Source: Clostridia bacterium | Lineage (GTDB): Bacteria > Bacillota > Clostridia > TANB77 > UBA1234 | NCBI GenBank assembly: GCA_900753975.1 | Contig: CAAEBC010000056.1 | Coordinates: 1 to 12,384, forward strand | Reading direction: 5' to 3' | DNA: 12,384 nt | In this document: piece after piece, positions 1 to 6,928 of the stretch | Numbering within the stretch: the stretch's first letter is position 1 | Layout of the letters: each line of letters opens with the position of its first letter | Program-made: the position numbers and the translations under genes | The notes under the pieces: generated by a model | Told to the model about the DNA's origin: nothing | Databases searched by the model: none | Seen by the model: the letters and a program-made list of their open reading frames with translations, nothing else

Positions 1-36
1 CGGAGGAAAATTCTCAAAAGTGAGAATTTTCCTCCG
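1..36. repeat. Perfect 36-bp palindrome (16-bp arms, 4-nt loop)
   Basis: The first 36 bases form a perfect inverted repeat: 16-base arms (1-16 and 21-36) around AAAG. As RNA it would be a very stable hairpin. The right arm runs straight into the first 19-bp GTCC-rich unit (31-49), so palindrome and unit overlap. It may be a terminator of a gene left of the window or a REP-like mobile palindrome. The window edge prevents a decision. Confidence 0.85.
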
Positions 37-49
37 TCCCTTTTTCTCG
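11..49. repeat. 39-bp direct repeat, left copy
   Basis: Bases 11-49 are identical to 1102-1140 over 39 positions. This copy forms the right part of the perfect palindrome plus one 19-bp unit. Together the two copies bracket the patatin gene. Confidence 0.9.
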
Positions 50-102
50 CGTTTTCCTTCGTCCCCTTTTCTCGGTTTTTTTCCCTTCGTCGTATTTTCT
101 CG
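31..102. repeat. Three degenerate 19-bp units in tandem
   Basis: Three 19-base units lie at 31-49, 56-74 and 84-102 with start spacing of 25 and 28 bases. All follow the pattern CCTYCGTC followed by a pyrimidine-rich run and TTTTCTCG. The first and second differ at only a few positions and the third is the most diverged. Related units recur at 1089-1107 and 1122-1140, on the other side of the patatin gene. The units are too short, variable and closely spaced to be CRISPR. They look like a dispersed intergenic repeat family. Confidence 0.75.
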
Positions 103-118
103 CAATTTTTATTTTAGG

Positions 119-147
119 TTGCTATGAAGTATAATATGCTTTATAAT
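119..147 (+). promoter_or_regulatory. Predicted sigma-A promoter of the patatin gene
   Basis: A -35 candidate TTGCTA (119-124, 4/6 match) and a perfect -10 TATAAT (142-147) are separated by 17 bases. A second TATAAT at 130-135 has no good -35. The start codon is about 30 bases downstream of the inferred start point, with ribosome site AAAGGAG at 169-175. Confidence 0.6.
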
Positions 148-182
148 AAAACTTATCTTGTATATATGAAAGGAGATTTTAA

Positions 183-1043
183 ATGTTAGGACTTGCGATT
201 TCTGGCGGTGGGTTAAAGGCAATAGGTGAGATTGGAGCGATGAAAGCTTTTGAAGAACTTGGTATTAAATTTGATATTGTAGCTGGTACAAGCTCAGGAA
301 GTAGTGTAGCAGCTTTATATTCACTTGGTTATACTGCAGATGAGAGTAAGAAAATTATGAGTGAAGAATATAAAAAATTGATAAACTTCGATGTAAAAAC
401 CCTCTTAAAAGGTGTATCATCCTTTGCACTTACAGGAGTTGCACAAATAAATGGTCTTATAGACGGAAATAGAGTAGAAGAATTTGTTACTAAATTAGCA
501 GAAGAAAAAGGCATAAAAAACACAAATGAACTTAATATTCCTGCAATGTTTGTAAGTGCCGATACGATTACTACAAACGAAATAGTCTTTGCTTCGAAGA
601 AATTTAATATTGAACCAAAACAAAATGAGCTCAATTTTGTATATGATGCACCAATTGGAAAAGCAGTCCGAGCTAGTATGGCTTTCCCAGGAATTTTTAC
701 CAATTGTGATTATGATAAATACAATTTAATTGATGGAGGAACTAAAAACAATTTGCCGACAGAACCACTTAGAGCAATTGGAGTAGGCAAGGTCATTTCA
801 CTTTCTTTTAAACTTGATGAATACGTTCCAAAAGATGATTTAATGGCTATTATAATCAGAACTTGTGATATATTCTCGTATGACAGAATGACCAAGTCAA
901 GAAGTCTATCCGATATAGATATTATAATAGACGTTCCTCATGCAAATTTATTAGATGTAAGCAACGTCCAAGAAACATTTGATGCCGGCTACAAGGCAGT
1001 TATGAATAAAAAAGAAGAGATATTAGCTCTAATTTCTAAATAA
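183..1043 (+). CDS. Patatin-like phospholipase family protein
   Basis: This is a predicted intracellular acyl hydrolase of the bacterial patatin/NTE group (RssA/YlbK-like), which cleaves acyl esters of lipids with a Ser-Asp dyad. The oxyanion-hole glycine run is at residues 8-10 (SGGG), the nucleophile motif GTSSG has Ser37, and the DGG motif carries the partner Asp184. The conserved RASMAFPGIF block is at 163-172. The 286-residue protein has no signal peptide or membrane segment and has the normal length for a single-domain member, so it looks complete and active. AAAGGAG seven bases before ATG fixes the start. It sits alone between two copies of a 39-bp direct repeat and is convergent with the next gene. 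The family call is firm. The natural substrate cannot be read from the sequence. Confidence 0.92.
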   Translation: MLGLAISGGGLKAIGEIGAMKAFEELGIKFDIVAGTSSGSSVAALYSLGYTADESKKIMSEEYKKLINFDVKTLLKGVSSFALTGVAQINGLIDGNRVEEFVTKLAEEKGIKNTNELNIPAMFVSADTITTNEIVFASKKFNIEPKQNELNFVYDAPIGKAVRASMAFPGIFTNCDYDKYNLIDGGTKNNLPTEPLRAIGVGKVISLSFKLDEYVPKDDLMAIIIRTCDIFSYDRMTKSRSLSDIDIIIDVPHANLLDVSNVQETFDAGYKAVMNKKEEILALISK

Positions 1044-1062
1044 GATAGTGAGTGAAAAAAGA

Positions 1063-1110
1063 TTTTGAGAAAAAGGTCCGAATATTGAGGTCCGTCCCTT
1101 TTTCTCAAAA
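1063..1110. terminator. 14-bp inverted repeat after the patatin gene
   Basis: TTTTGAGAAAAAGG (1063-1076) pairs perfectly with CCTTTTTCTCAAAA (1097-1110) across a 20-base loop. It lies 20 bases past the patatin stop. A smaller overlapping hairpin, TTCTCA-AAAG-TGAGAA followed by TTTT (1102-1121), looks more like a rho-independent terminator for rightward transcription. Because the arms contain the local repeat unit, this may be repeat-derived DNA that doubles as a terminator between convergent genes. Confidence 0.5.
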
Positions 1111-1140
1111 GTGAGAATTTTCCTCCGTCCCTTTTTCTCG
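1102..1140. repeat. 39-bp direct repeat, right copy
   Basis: Identical to 11-49. The left arm of the big palindrome is missing here, so only the short TTCTCA/TGAGAA hairpin remains. It contains the 19-bp unit at 1122-1140, and a further diverged unit lies at 1089-1107. The copy ends two bases before the stop codon of the convergent gene. Confidence 0.9.
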
Positions 1141-1142
1141 TT

Positions 1143-1709
1143 TTAGTTTATTAATTCATTCAAATGTGTTAATCTCAAATTAGCATTTGAGCAAAATTCT
1201 TTTAAGTCGCCTTCATAAATTTTCTCAACATTTTTAACCAAAGTAAAATCCATTGGATGCATATGTTCAGGAGCTTTTGGGGTTTTTATATCTATGTCGT
1301 TTAAAAGCTTTGCGACAAATTGCGAGCAGAAAAATTTGGTGTCACTAACAAGAGAATACTTAGTATCTGTAAGTGCAAGAGTCACAAAAGCATAAGATAA
1401 TTTATCTTTATTTTTAATAAAATCTTTTAGTATTTTTTCTAAAGTAACATATTGTTTATCTGTAATTCCTAATTTTAGTATCATGCATGGAACAGTCTTA
1501 AATTTGCCAAAAACATGTTTAAAAGCATTCTCTATTACAAATCCACCAATTAGAGGATTATTTAATTTTTTTCTGCCAAATGAATAAAATTCGTTAAATG
1601 TGTCAGTGATACATATTGATGAATGATTATATTGTTCTTTTGTTATTGCCTTAAGCATTTTTGAGATTTCTGTACCTGACTTGGAAAGTATTATATATAT
1701 GTTTTTCAT
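1143..1709 (-). CDS. Putative permuted NlpC/P60-like (YiiX/LRAT-like) protein
   Basis: A 188-residue protein without signal peptide or membrane segment. Two blocks suggest a circularly permuted papain-like fold: YNHSSICI near the N-terminus (His29) and FFCSQFVAKLL near the C-terminus (Cys128). In permuted NlpC/P60 and LRAT-like enzymes the histidine precedes the cysteine in this way, and members include lipid acyl hydrolases or transferases as well as amidases. A YSFGR motif (42-46) follows the His block, as in many unannotated Clostridia homologues. ATG is preceded by GGAGG at good distance. The gene is divergent from uvrA (141-bp gap) and convergent with the patatin gene. The fold assignment is motif-based inference; the activity is not established. 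Confidence 0.6.
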   Translation of the reverse strand: MKNIYIILSKSGTEISKMLKAITKEQYNHSSICITDTFNEFYSFGRKKLNNPLIGGFVIENAFKHVFGKFKTVPCMILKLGITDKQYVTLEKILKDFIKNKDKLSYAFVTLALTDTKYSLVSDTKFFCSQFVAKLLNDIDIKTPKAPEHMHPMDFTLVKNVEKIYEGDLKEFCSNANLRLTHLNELIN

Positions 1710-1779
1710 GGTTGCCTCCTCATTTTAAATTGTATCATTTGTACTAGTACAAGTCAATAAAATATTTTAATTATTCTCT

Positions 1780-1807
1780 TTGTTTATGCGAAACTTTGTG
1801 CTATAAT
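1780..1807 (+). promoter_or_regulatory. Predicted sigma-A promoter of uvrA
   Basis: The -10 TATAAT (1802-1807) is perfect and preceded by TGTGC, giving an extended -10. The -35 is weak (TTGTTT, 1780-1785) at 16-base spacing. The same TGTGC plus -10 core appears in three other promoters of the window. Confidence 0.65.
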
Positions 1808-1814
1808 GTCTCTG

Positions 1815-1828
1815 TATGTATTTACATA
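1815..1828. promoter_or_regulatory. 14-bp palindrome at the uvrA transcription start
   Basis: TATGTA-TT-TACATA is a perfect inverted repeat just downstream of the predicted -10, where a repressor would block initiation. It does not match the Firmicute LexA/DinR consensus. It may be an operator or chance in AT-rich DNA. Confidence 0.3.
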
Positions 1829-1850
1829 AACGAATTTAAGGAGGACAAAA

Positions 1851-4676
1851 ATGTTAGACTATATTAATATAAAAGGTGCAAAGGTTAATAATCTAAAAAA
1901 TATTGATTTAAAAATACCAAGAGATAAATTAGTTGTTGTTACAGGGCTTAGTGGTTCTGGAAAATCTTCGCTTGCATTTGATACAATTTATGCAGAAGGA
2001 CAAAGAAGATATGTTGAAAGTTTATCTTCTTATGCAAGGATGTTTTTAGGAGTGATGGAAAAGCCGGATGTTGAATTAATCGAAGGATTATCTCCAGCGA
2101 TTTCTATTGATCAAAAGACTACTTCGAAAAATCCAAGGTCCACTGTTGGAACTGTAACAGAGATATATGATTATCTTCGTTTGTTATATGCAAGAGTTGG
2201 TGTTCCACATTGTCCTAAATGTGGAAAAGTAATTAAACAACAAACGATTGATCAGATTGTTGATAGTGTTATGGAACTACCAGAAGGAACAAAAATTCAA
2301 GTTTTATCGCCTGTTGTACGTGGTAAAAAAGGTGAGTATACTAAGCTTTTGGATGATGCAAAAAAAGATGGTTTTGCTAGAGTTCGTGTTGATGGAAAGA
2401 TGTATGAGCTTGGAGAAGATGCGATTGAATTAGACAAAAAGAAAAAGCATAGTATTGAAATTGTTGTGGACAGACTTGTTATAAAACCTGAGATAAGAAA
2501 TAGAGCAAATGACTCTATAGAGACTGCACTTAAGTATGGTGATAAGCTTGTTATTATAGATGTTGTCGGAAAAGAAGAGTTATTATTTTCTCAAAATTAT
2601 GCGTGTCCAGATTGTAATATTAGCATAGAGGAATTGACTCCTAGAATGTTTTCTTTTAATAATCCATTTGGTTCTTGTCCTACTTGTGGTGGTATTGGTA
2701 ATCTTATGAAAATGGATCCAGATTTAGTTATGCCAGATCACAATTTAACACTTATCAATGGTGGTCTAAAGGGCATGGGATGGAATATTGAAAAGAAAGA
2801 TAGCATGGGGCTTATGTACATTTATTCACTTGGGAAGCATTATGGTGTAGATGTTACTAAACCTATTAAAGACTTGCCGAAAGATTTTATAAACAAAGTT
2901 TTATACGGTACTGGTGATGAAAAGATAGACTTTGTTTATGAAAGTAAGACAGGAACTAGAAAGTTTACTTCACCTTTTGAAGGCGTCATAAATACTATGG
3001 AAAGAAGATATAAAGAGACTACTTCTAATGGAATGAGAGATTTTTATGAGCATTATATGTCATCAGCAGTTTGCCCTGAATGTAAGGGGGCTAGACTTAG
3101 AAAAGAAGCCTTAGCTGTTACTGTTGGAAAGAAAAATATTTATGAACTTACTTCTATGTCTGTTACAGAAATCAAAGAATATCTTTCAAAATTAAAGTTT
3201 ACTGAAAAAGAAAAGAAGATAGGTGAACAGATTTTTAAAGAGTTAAATGCACGTCTTCAGTTTTTAATAGATGTTGGTTTAGATTATTTGACTCTTTCTA
3301 GAAATGCTGGAACCCTTTCTGGTGGCGAGGCCCAAAGAATTAGGCTTGCTACACAGATCGGCTCTGGTCTTATGGGTGTTTTATATATTTTGGACGAGCC
3401 AAGTATTGGACTTCACCAAAGAGATAATGAAAAACTTATCGCAACATTAAAAAAGCTTCGTGATATGGGAAATTCACTAATTGTAGTAGAGCATGACGAA
3501 GACACTATGTATGCTGCAGATTATATTGTTGATATTGGTCCAGGTGCTGGTGTGCATGGTGGTAATGTTATGGCTACTGGTACAGCTGAGGAGATTAAGA
3601 AAAATCCAAATTCTATTACTGGTAAATATCTATCTGGCGAATTAAAGATTCCTGTACCTAAAAAGAGAAGAAAAGGAAATGGTAAGTTTTTAGAGATTGT
3701 TAAGGCAAGTGAAAACAATTTAAAAAATGTAAATGTTAAAATTCCGCTTGGCGTTATGACTCTTGTTACTGGTGTTTCAGGTTCTGGTAAGTCTTCGCTT
3801 ATAAATGAAGTATTATATAAAAAACTTGCAGCAGAGTTAAATGGAGCAAATTTGAAGGCAGGTAAATGTGAAAAGATTAAGGGAATTGAAAATTTAGATA
3901 AGGTAATCAATATAGATCAGTCGCCTATTGGAAGAACACCTCGTTCAAATCCTGCTACTTACACTGGAGTTTTTGATTTGATAAGAGATATTTTTGCAGA
4001 AACTTCTGAAGCTAAAATGAGAGGATATCAAAAGGGAAGATTTAGTTTTAATGTTCCTGGAGGTAGATGCGAAGCTTGTGAGGGCGATGGAGTTATCAAG
4101 ATTGAAATGCATTTTTTATCTGATGTTTATGTTCCTTGTGATGTTTGTAAAGGAAAAAGATATAATAGGGAAACGTTAGAAGTTAAGTATAAAGGAAAAA
4201 ATATTTCTGAAGTGCTTGATATGACTGTAGAAGAAGCATTAGAATTTTTCAAGAATGTTCCTAAGATTAAAACTAAATTGCAAACTTTAAATGATGTTGG
4301 CTTAGGCTATATAAAGCTTGGACAGTCTTCGACTACTTTGTCTGGTGGTGAAGCACAAAGAGTAAAACTTGCAACAGAGCTTTGTAGAAAATCTACTGGT
4401 AAGACTTTATATATTTTAGATGAACCAACAACGGGTCTTCATATGGCTGATGTTCATAGACTTATTGAGATATTGGAAAGACTTGTCGAGGGAGGAAATA
4501 GTATTGTTATTATTGAGCATAATTTAGACGTTATAAAGACAGCTGATTATATAATAGACTTAGGACCTGAAGGTGGTATTGGTGGAGGAACTGTTATTGC
4601 AACTGGCACACCTGAGCAAATAGTAAAAAATGAAGCATCATATACAGGTAAGTTTTTAAAAAAATATTTGAAATAA
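1851..4676 (+). CDS. uvrA: Excinuclease ABC subunit A (UvrA)
   Basis: DNA-damage sensor of nucleotide excision repair: a dimeric ABC ATPase that scans DNA and loads UvrB at bulky lesions. The 941-residue protein is full length with both ATPase modules intact. Walker A motifs are GLSGSGKS (32-39) and GVSGSGKS (641-648), and LSGGE signatures are at 489-493 and 830-834, each followed by a Walker B ILDEP segment. Zinc ligands are Cys252/255/276/279 in the first module and Cys740/743/763/766 in the second, the spacing seen in E. coli UvrA. AAGGAGG precedes the ATG. It is a single-gene unit here; uvrB and uvrC are not in the window, whereas many Firmicutes place uvrA directly after uvrB. No convincing terminator follows. 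Confidence 0.98.
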   Translation: MLDYINIKGAKVNNLKNIDLKIPRDKLVVVTGLSGSGKSSLAFDTIYAEGQRRYVESLSSYARMFLGVMEKPDVELIEGLSPAISIDQKTTSKNPRSTVGTVTEIYDYLRLLYARVGVPHCPKCGKVIKQQTIDQIVDSVMELPEGTKIQVLSPVVRGKKGEYTKLLDDAKKDGFARVRVDGKMYELGEDAIELDKKKKHSIEIVVDRLVIKPEIRNRANDSIETALKYGDKLVIIDVVGKEELLFSQNYACPDCNISIEELTPRMFSFNNPFGSCPTCGGIGNLMKMDPDLVMPDHNLTLINGGLKGMGWNIEKKDSMGLMYIYSLGKHYGVDVTKPIKDLPKDFINKVLYGTGDEKIDFVYESKTGTRKFTSPFEGVINTMERRYKETTSNGMRDFYEHYMSSAVCPECKGARLRKEALAVTVGKKNIYELTSMSVTEIKEYLSKLKFTEKEKKIGEQIFKELNARLQFLIDVGLDYLTLSRNAGTLSGGEAQRIRLATQIGSGLMGVLYILDEPSIGLHQRDNEKLIATLKKLRDMGNSLIVVEHDEDTMYAADYIVDIGPGAGVHGGNVMATGTAEEIKKNPNSITGKYLSGELKIPVPKKRRKGNGKFLEIVKASENNLKNVNVKIPLGVMTLVTGVSGSGKSSLINEVLYKKLAAELNGANLKAGKCEKIKGIENLDKVINIDQSPIGRTPRSNPATYTGVFDLIRDIFAETSEAKMRGYQKGRFSFNVPGGRCEACEGDGVIKIEMHFLSDVYVPCDVCKGKRYNRETLEVKYKGKNISEVLDMTVEEALEFFKNVPKIKTKLQTLNDVGLGYIKLGQSSTTLSGGEAQRVKLATELCRKSTGKTLYILDEPTTGLHMADVHRLIEILERLVEGGNSIVIIEHNLDVIKTADYIIDLGPEGGIGGGTVIATGTPEQIVKNEASYTGKFLKKYLK

Positions 4677-4764
4677 AAATTGTGGGATGATGAAAAATTT
4701 TCATAAATGCTTTAGTTTACAGTAAAGAAGATACATAATTAAGGCACAAAAAGTTCACATAAGT

Positions 4765-4801
4765 AGCCCGTGAAACCGTTGGGGCTGTATGTTTGTACAG
4801 C
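4765..4801. other. Two mutually exclusive hairpins upstream of the veg promoter
   Basis: AGCCC (4765-4769) can pair with GGGCT (4782-4786), while GCTGTA (4784-4789) can pair with TACAGC (4796-4801). The two stems share bases 4784-4786, so only one can form at a time. There is no following T-run, and the element sits upstream of the veg promoter, so it would be transcribed only by readthrough from uvrA. No known riboswitch class was recognised. The rest of the 226-bp gap shows only the veg promoter and leader. Confidence 0.25.
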
Positions 4802-4812
4802 GTAAATATATT

Positions 4813-4841
4813 TTGACATTTTGCACATTTTGTGCTATACT
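4813..4841 (+). promoter_or_regulatory. Strong vegetative promoter of veg
   Basis: A perfect -35 TTGACA (4813-4818), 17-base spacer ending in TGTGC, and -10 TATACT (4836-4841) with an extended TGC. The start point is predicted near 4848, giving a leader of about 55 bases. The veg promoter of Bacillus subtilis is also a classic strong sigma-A promoter, so this agrees with the family. Confidence 0.85.
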
Positions 4842-4858
4842 TGGCATGTACAATAAGA

Positions 4859-4880
4859 GAGAAAACATGTATGTTTTTTC
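4859..4880 (+). other. Hairpin in the veg 5' leader
   Basis: GAGAAAACA pairs with TGTTTTTTC around a TGTA loop (9 bp, one G-U). It ends about 8 bases before the ribosome site. There is no T-run after the stem, so it is not a terminator. It could stabilise the mRNA 5' end. Confidence 0.35.
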
Positions 4881-4902
4881 AAAAGATAAGGGGTGGTTAT
4901 GA

Positions 4903-5190
4903 GTGATAGAAAAGAGCAATATTAATGAAGTAAGAAAAAATATAGAAGGTTGTGTTGGCCAAAAAGTACTACTTCGTGGTAGCTTGGGAAGAAATAGAAC
5001 TTTTGAAAAAGAGGGAATTTTAGACAGTACATATTCAAATCATTTCAATGTAAAACTTGATGGAACTTTAATAAAAGAAAATTTCAGCTATGTAGATGTG
5101 CTATCAAACAAGGTTGAATTAGAAATAGCAGATAGTAATGGTACCTACTCTTCTATACTTAATAACGCAAATCCAAATATAACATTATAG
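4903..5190 (+). CDS. veg: Veg family protein
   Basis: Small (95 aa) soluble protein of the Veg family, near-universal in Gram-positive spore formers; in B. subtilis Veg has been linked to stimulation of biofilm matrix genes, but its molecular action is unclear. Family features visible are the N-terminal helix INEVRKNIEG, the GSLGRNRTFEKEGIL block (residues 27-41), and the FSYVDVLSNKVEL strand region (61-73). The start is GTG: AAGGGGTGG at 4888-4896 is 6 bases upstream, while the nearby ATG at 4899 gives only eight codons in another frame. The gene is monocistronic, with its own promoter and a strong terminator. Its position just before sipL resembles the yabG-veg neighbourhood of Bacillus and Clostridia. 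Confidence 0.92.
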   Translation: MIEKSNINEVRKNIEGCVGQKVLLRGSLGRNRTFEKEGILDSTYSNHFNVKLDGTLIKENFSYVDVLSNKVELEIADSNGTYSSILNNANPNITL

Positions 5191-5207
5191 TTTATTGTAT
5201 TAAAATT

Positions 5208-5254
5208 GACAGATTTAAAATGATGTAAAAACATTTTAAGTCTGTCTATTTTTT
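5208..5254 (+). terminator. Rho-independent terminator of veg
   Basis: A 15-bp stem (5208-5222 with 5232-5246, one G-U pair), 9-base loop and downstream TATTTTTT. It lies 17 bases past the veg stop and separates veg from sipL. Confidence 0.92.
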
Positions 5255-5298
5255 GTAATATTTTATATGAGACGTAAATATCTTTTATTAAAAGCTTG

Positions 5299-5338
5299 TG
5301 CATAAAGTATATTTATATAATATACTTTTGCATAAATA
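5299..5338 (+). promoter_or_regulatory. Palindrome with flanking direct repeats before sipL
   Basis: AAAGTATATT (5304-5313) and AATATACTTT (5319-5328) are perfect 10-bp inverted repeats around TATAT. The octamer TGCATAAA flanks them as a direct repeat at 5299-5306 and 5329-5336, exactly 30 bases apart. sipL and yunB homologues are expressed in the mother cell under sigma-E. GTATATT (5307-5313) and CATAAATA (5331-5338) are a loose sigma-E-like -35/-10 pair, but the 17-base gap is slightly long and the -10 match is partial. Confidence 0.35.
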
Positions 5339-5358
5339 TTAATGGGAGGTATGTTGAT

Positions 5359-6927
5359 ATGTGTGCAGAGACAATTAATGAGACAATTAATGTTTGTAAA
5401 TATGTTGGAAGTGCCAGAAAGTCTAGTAATGTAGAGGGAGATGTTATTTTACAAGACATAAAGCCAGATATTTTAAGCATTGTTAGGGTAACTAGAGATT
5501 TATGTATAACTCAAAAGAAAGTGGAAGATGGCAAAATAAAGCTTACTGGATACATTGATGTTAGCATTATATACGTAGCGGATGATAATACAAACTCGCA
5601 AAAAGGTGTTAATTCTAAAATTGATTTTACTGAGGTTTTGGAAATTCCTGGAGTAAATGAGGATTCTATAATTAGATTTAGATATGAAGTTGCTAACATA
5701 GAGTACAAGGTTGTAAATGGACGTAAGGTTTTAGTGAGTGTTCCTGTTACATTTGAAGCTAGAGCATTTAATAATTGTGATGTCAGCATTATAAAGGGAA
5801 TTACTGGTGAGAATGATTTGGAGATGTTAAAAACAACTCACAATATGTGTAGTCCAATTTCTCAAAATTCTACAAGTATTGAATTAAATGAGCAAGTAAA
5901 GCTAGGCGAAAATAATCCACCAATTGGTGAGATTTTGTGTTGTACTTTTAATATTATCAATAAAGAATATAAATTAAGTTATAACAAGATTTTAGCTAAA
6001 GCTGACGCACTAATTAAGATTTGTTACATTGCTGATAACGAGAGGCAGAGTGTACATAGTTTTGAAACCACTTTGCCAATTATGGGATTTATTGATGTTA
6101 ATGGAATAAATGAAAACTCAAATATTTCGATTGATTATGAAGTAAAAGAATATTGCATAAAGCCTGTTTATCAAGATATGATCGCTAGTTCAATTTCAGT
6201 TGAGGCTATGGTTAATATAACTTCGTTTAGTTTTAATATGAACGAAGTCGAGCTCATAACTGATTTTTATACACCATCTGCAGTTATTAAAACTGAAAAT
6301 CAAAATATGAGTGTTGTGAAAAATGTTATGGACGTAGAAGAAAATATTAATTTATCTCAAACACTTGTAGTACCTGAATTAGATAATACTACAATTTTAG
6401 AAATTGATGGTGTTCCTAATATAACTGAAAAAAATGTTTTAAATGATAAAGTTGCTATTCAAGGTAATGTAGATGTTTATGTTTTGTTTATAAAAAATGA
6501 TAGTAGAATGATTGAAAGCAAGAAGATAGAATTGCCATTTCAGCAAGTTATAAAAGTTGATGGAATAAATACTAATATGAATCCTATCATTAATTTGAAG
6601 TTAGATAATATTGAGTATAAGCAAAACGGAGAAAATCAGTTGCAAGTAGATATTAGGATGATTGCAAGTGTTATGGGAGATGAAGAGTCGGAGATAAATA
6701 GTATAACAAATTTAGAGATAACTGATGAAATTGTACCAACTCAGCCAAGTCTTATTATATACTACGTTAAAGCTGGTGATACACTTTGGAATATTGCTAA
6801 AAGATTTAATAATACAGTATGTAATATAAAGGAGGCAAATGGTCTTAAAGATGACTTGATATATCCTGGTCAAAGGCTTATTATTCCTAAGTTATCTAAT
6901 AATAAAACTTCAAAAGTTTTAATGTGA
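5359..6927 (+). CDS. sipL: SipL-like spore morphogenetic protein (SPOCS repeats plus LysM)
   Basis: Clostridia-specific spore coat morphogenesis protein. In Clostridioides difficile SipL binds SpoIVA through its LysM domain and is needed for coat attachment around the forespore. The 522 residues hold three DUF3794/SPOCS-type repeats at about 35-140, 185-290 and 335-440, each with the recurring pattern of a strand-rich half followed by a PGVN- or DGIN-like turn (98-100, 248-251, 401-404). The LysM domain is at 469-512 (GDTLWNIAKRF to PGQRLIIPK). The start is the ATG at 5359, 9 bases after GGGAGG (5344-5349). An upstream in-frame ATG at 5296 would place the ribosome site and promoter inside the gene and is rejected. 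yunB follows after one base. Domain order and length agree well with SipL. Confidence 0.88.
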   Translation: MCAETINETINVCKYVGSARKSSNVEGDVILQDIKPDILSIVRVTRDLCITQKKVEDGKIKLTGYIDVSIIYVADDNTNSQKGVNSKIDFTEVLEIPGVNEDSIIRFRYEVANIEYKVVNGRKVLVSVPVTFEARAFNNCDVSIIKGITGENDLEMLKTTHNMCSPISQNSTSIELNEQVKLGENNPPIGEILCCTFNIINKEYKLSYNKILAKADALIKICYIADNERQSVHSFETTLPIMGFIDVNGINENSNISIDYEVKEYCIKPVYQDMIASSISVEAMVNITSFSFNMNEVELITDFYTPSAVIKTENQNMSVVKNVMDVEENINLSQTLVVPELDNTTILEIDGVPNITEKNVLNDKVAIQGNVDVYVLFIKNDSRMIESKKIELPFQQVIKVDGINTNMNPIINLKLDNIEYKQNGENQLQVDIRMIASVMGDEESEINSITNLEITDEIVPTQPSLIIYYVKAGDTLWNIAKRFNNTVCNIKEANGLKDDLIYPGQRLIIPKLSNNKTSKVLM

Positions 6928-6928
6928 T

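Noticed and set aside
31..102. CRISPR-like repeats at the left end
   Set aside because: Units are 19 bp, imperfect, and separated by only 6-9 bases; spacers of normal size and cas genes are absent.
1790..1801. Possible LexA/DinR box GAAA-CTTT-GTGC in the uvrA promoter spacer
   Set aside because: Only 6 of 8 conserved positions match GAAC-N4-GTTC and the dyad symmetry is lost; chance is likely in AT-rich DNA.
3521..3910. Minus-strand open frame inside uvrA
   Set aside because: It lies opposite the second ATP-binding module of uvrA; no start signal or family match.
4690..4704. ATGAAAA-A-TTTTCAT as a uvrA terminator
   Set aside because: The arms abut around a single base, the stem is AT-only apart from one pair, and there is no T-run.
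4846..4902. 18-codon upstream frame ending directly before the veg GTG and in frame with it
   Set aside because: Its ATG lies at the predicted transcription start with no ribosome site; the continuity across TGA is probably coincidence.
5296..5358. N-terminal extension of SipL by 21 residues
   Set aside because: It would be coded across the promoter palindrome and the GGGAGG site; the hydrophobic Ile/Tyr-rich stretch does not resemble SipL N-termini.
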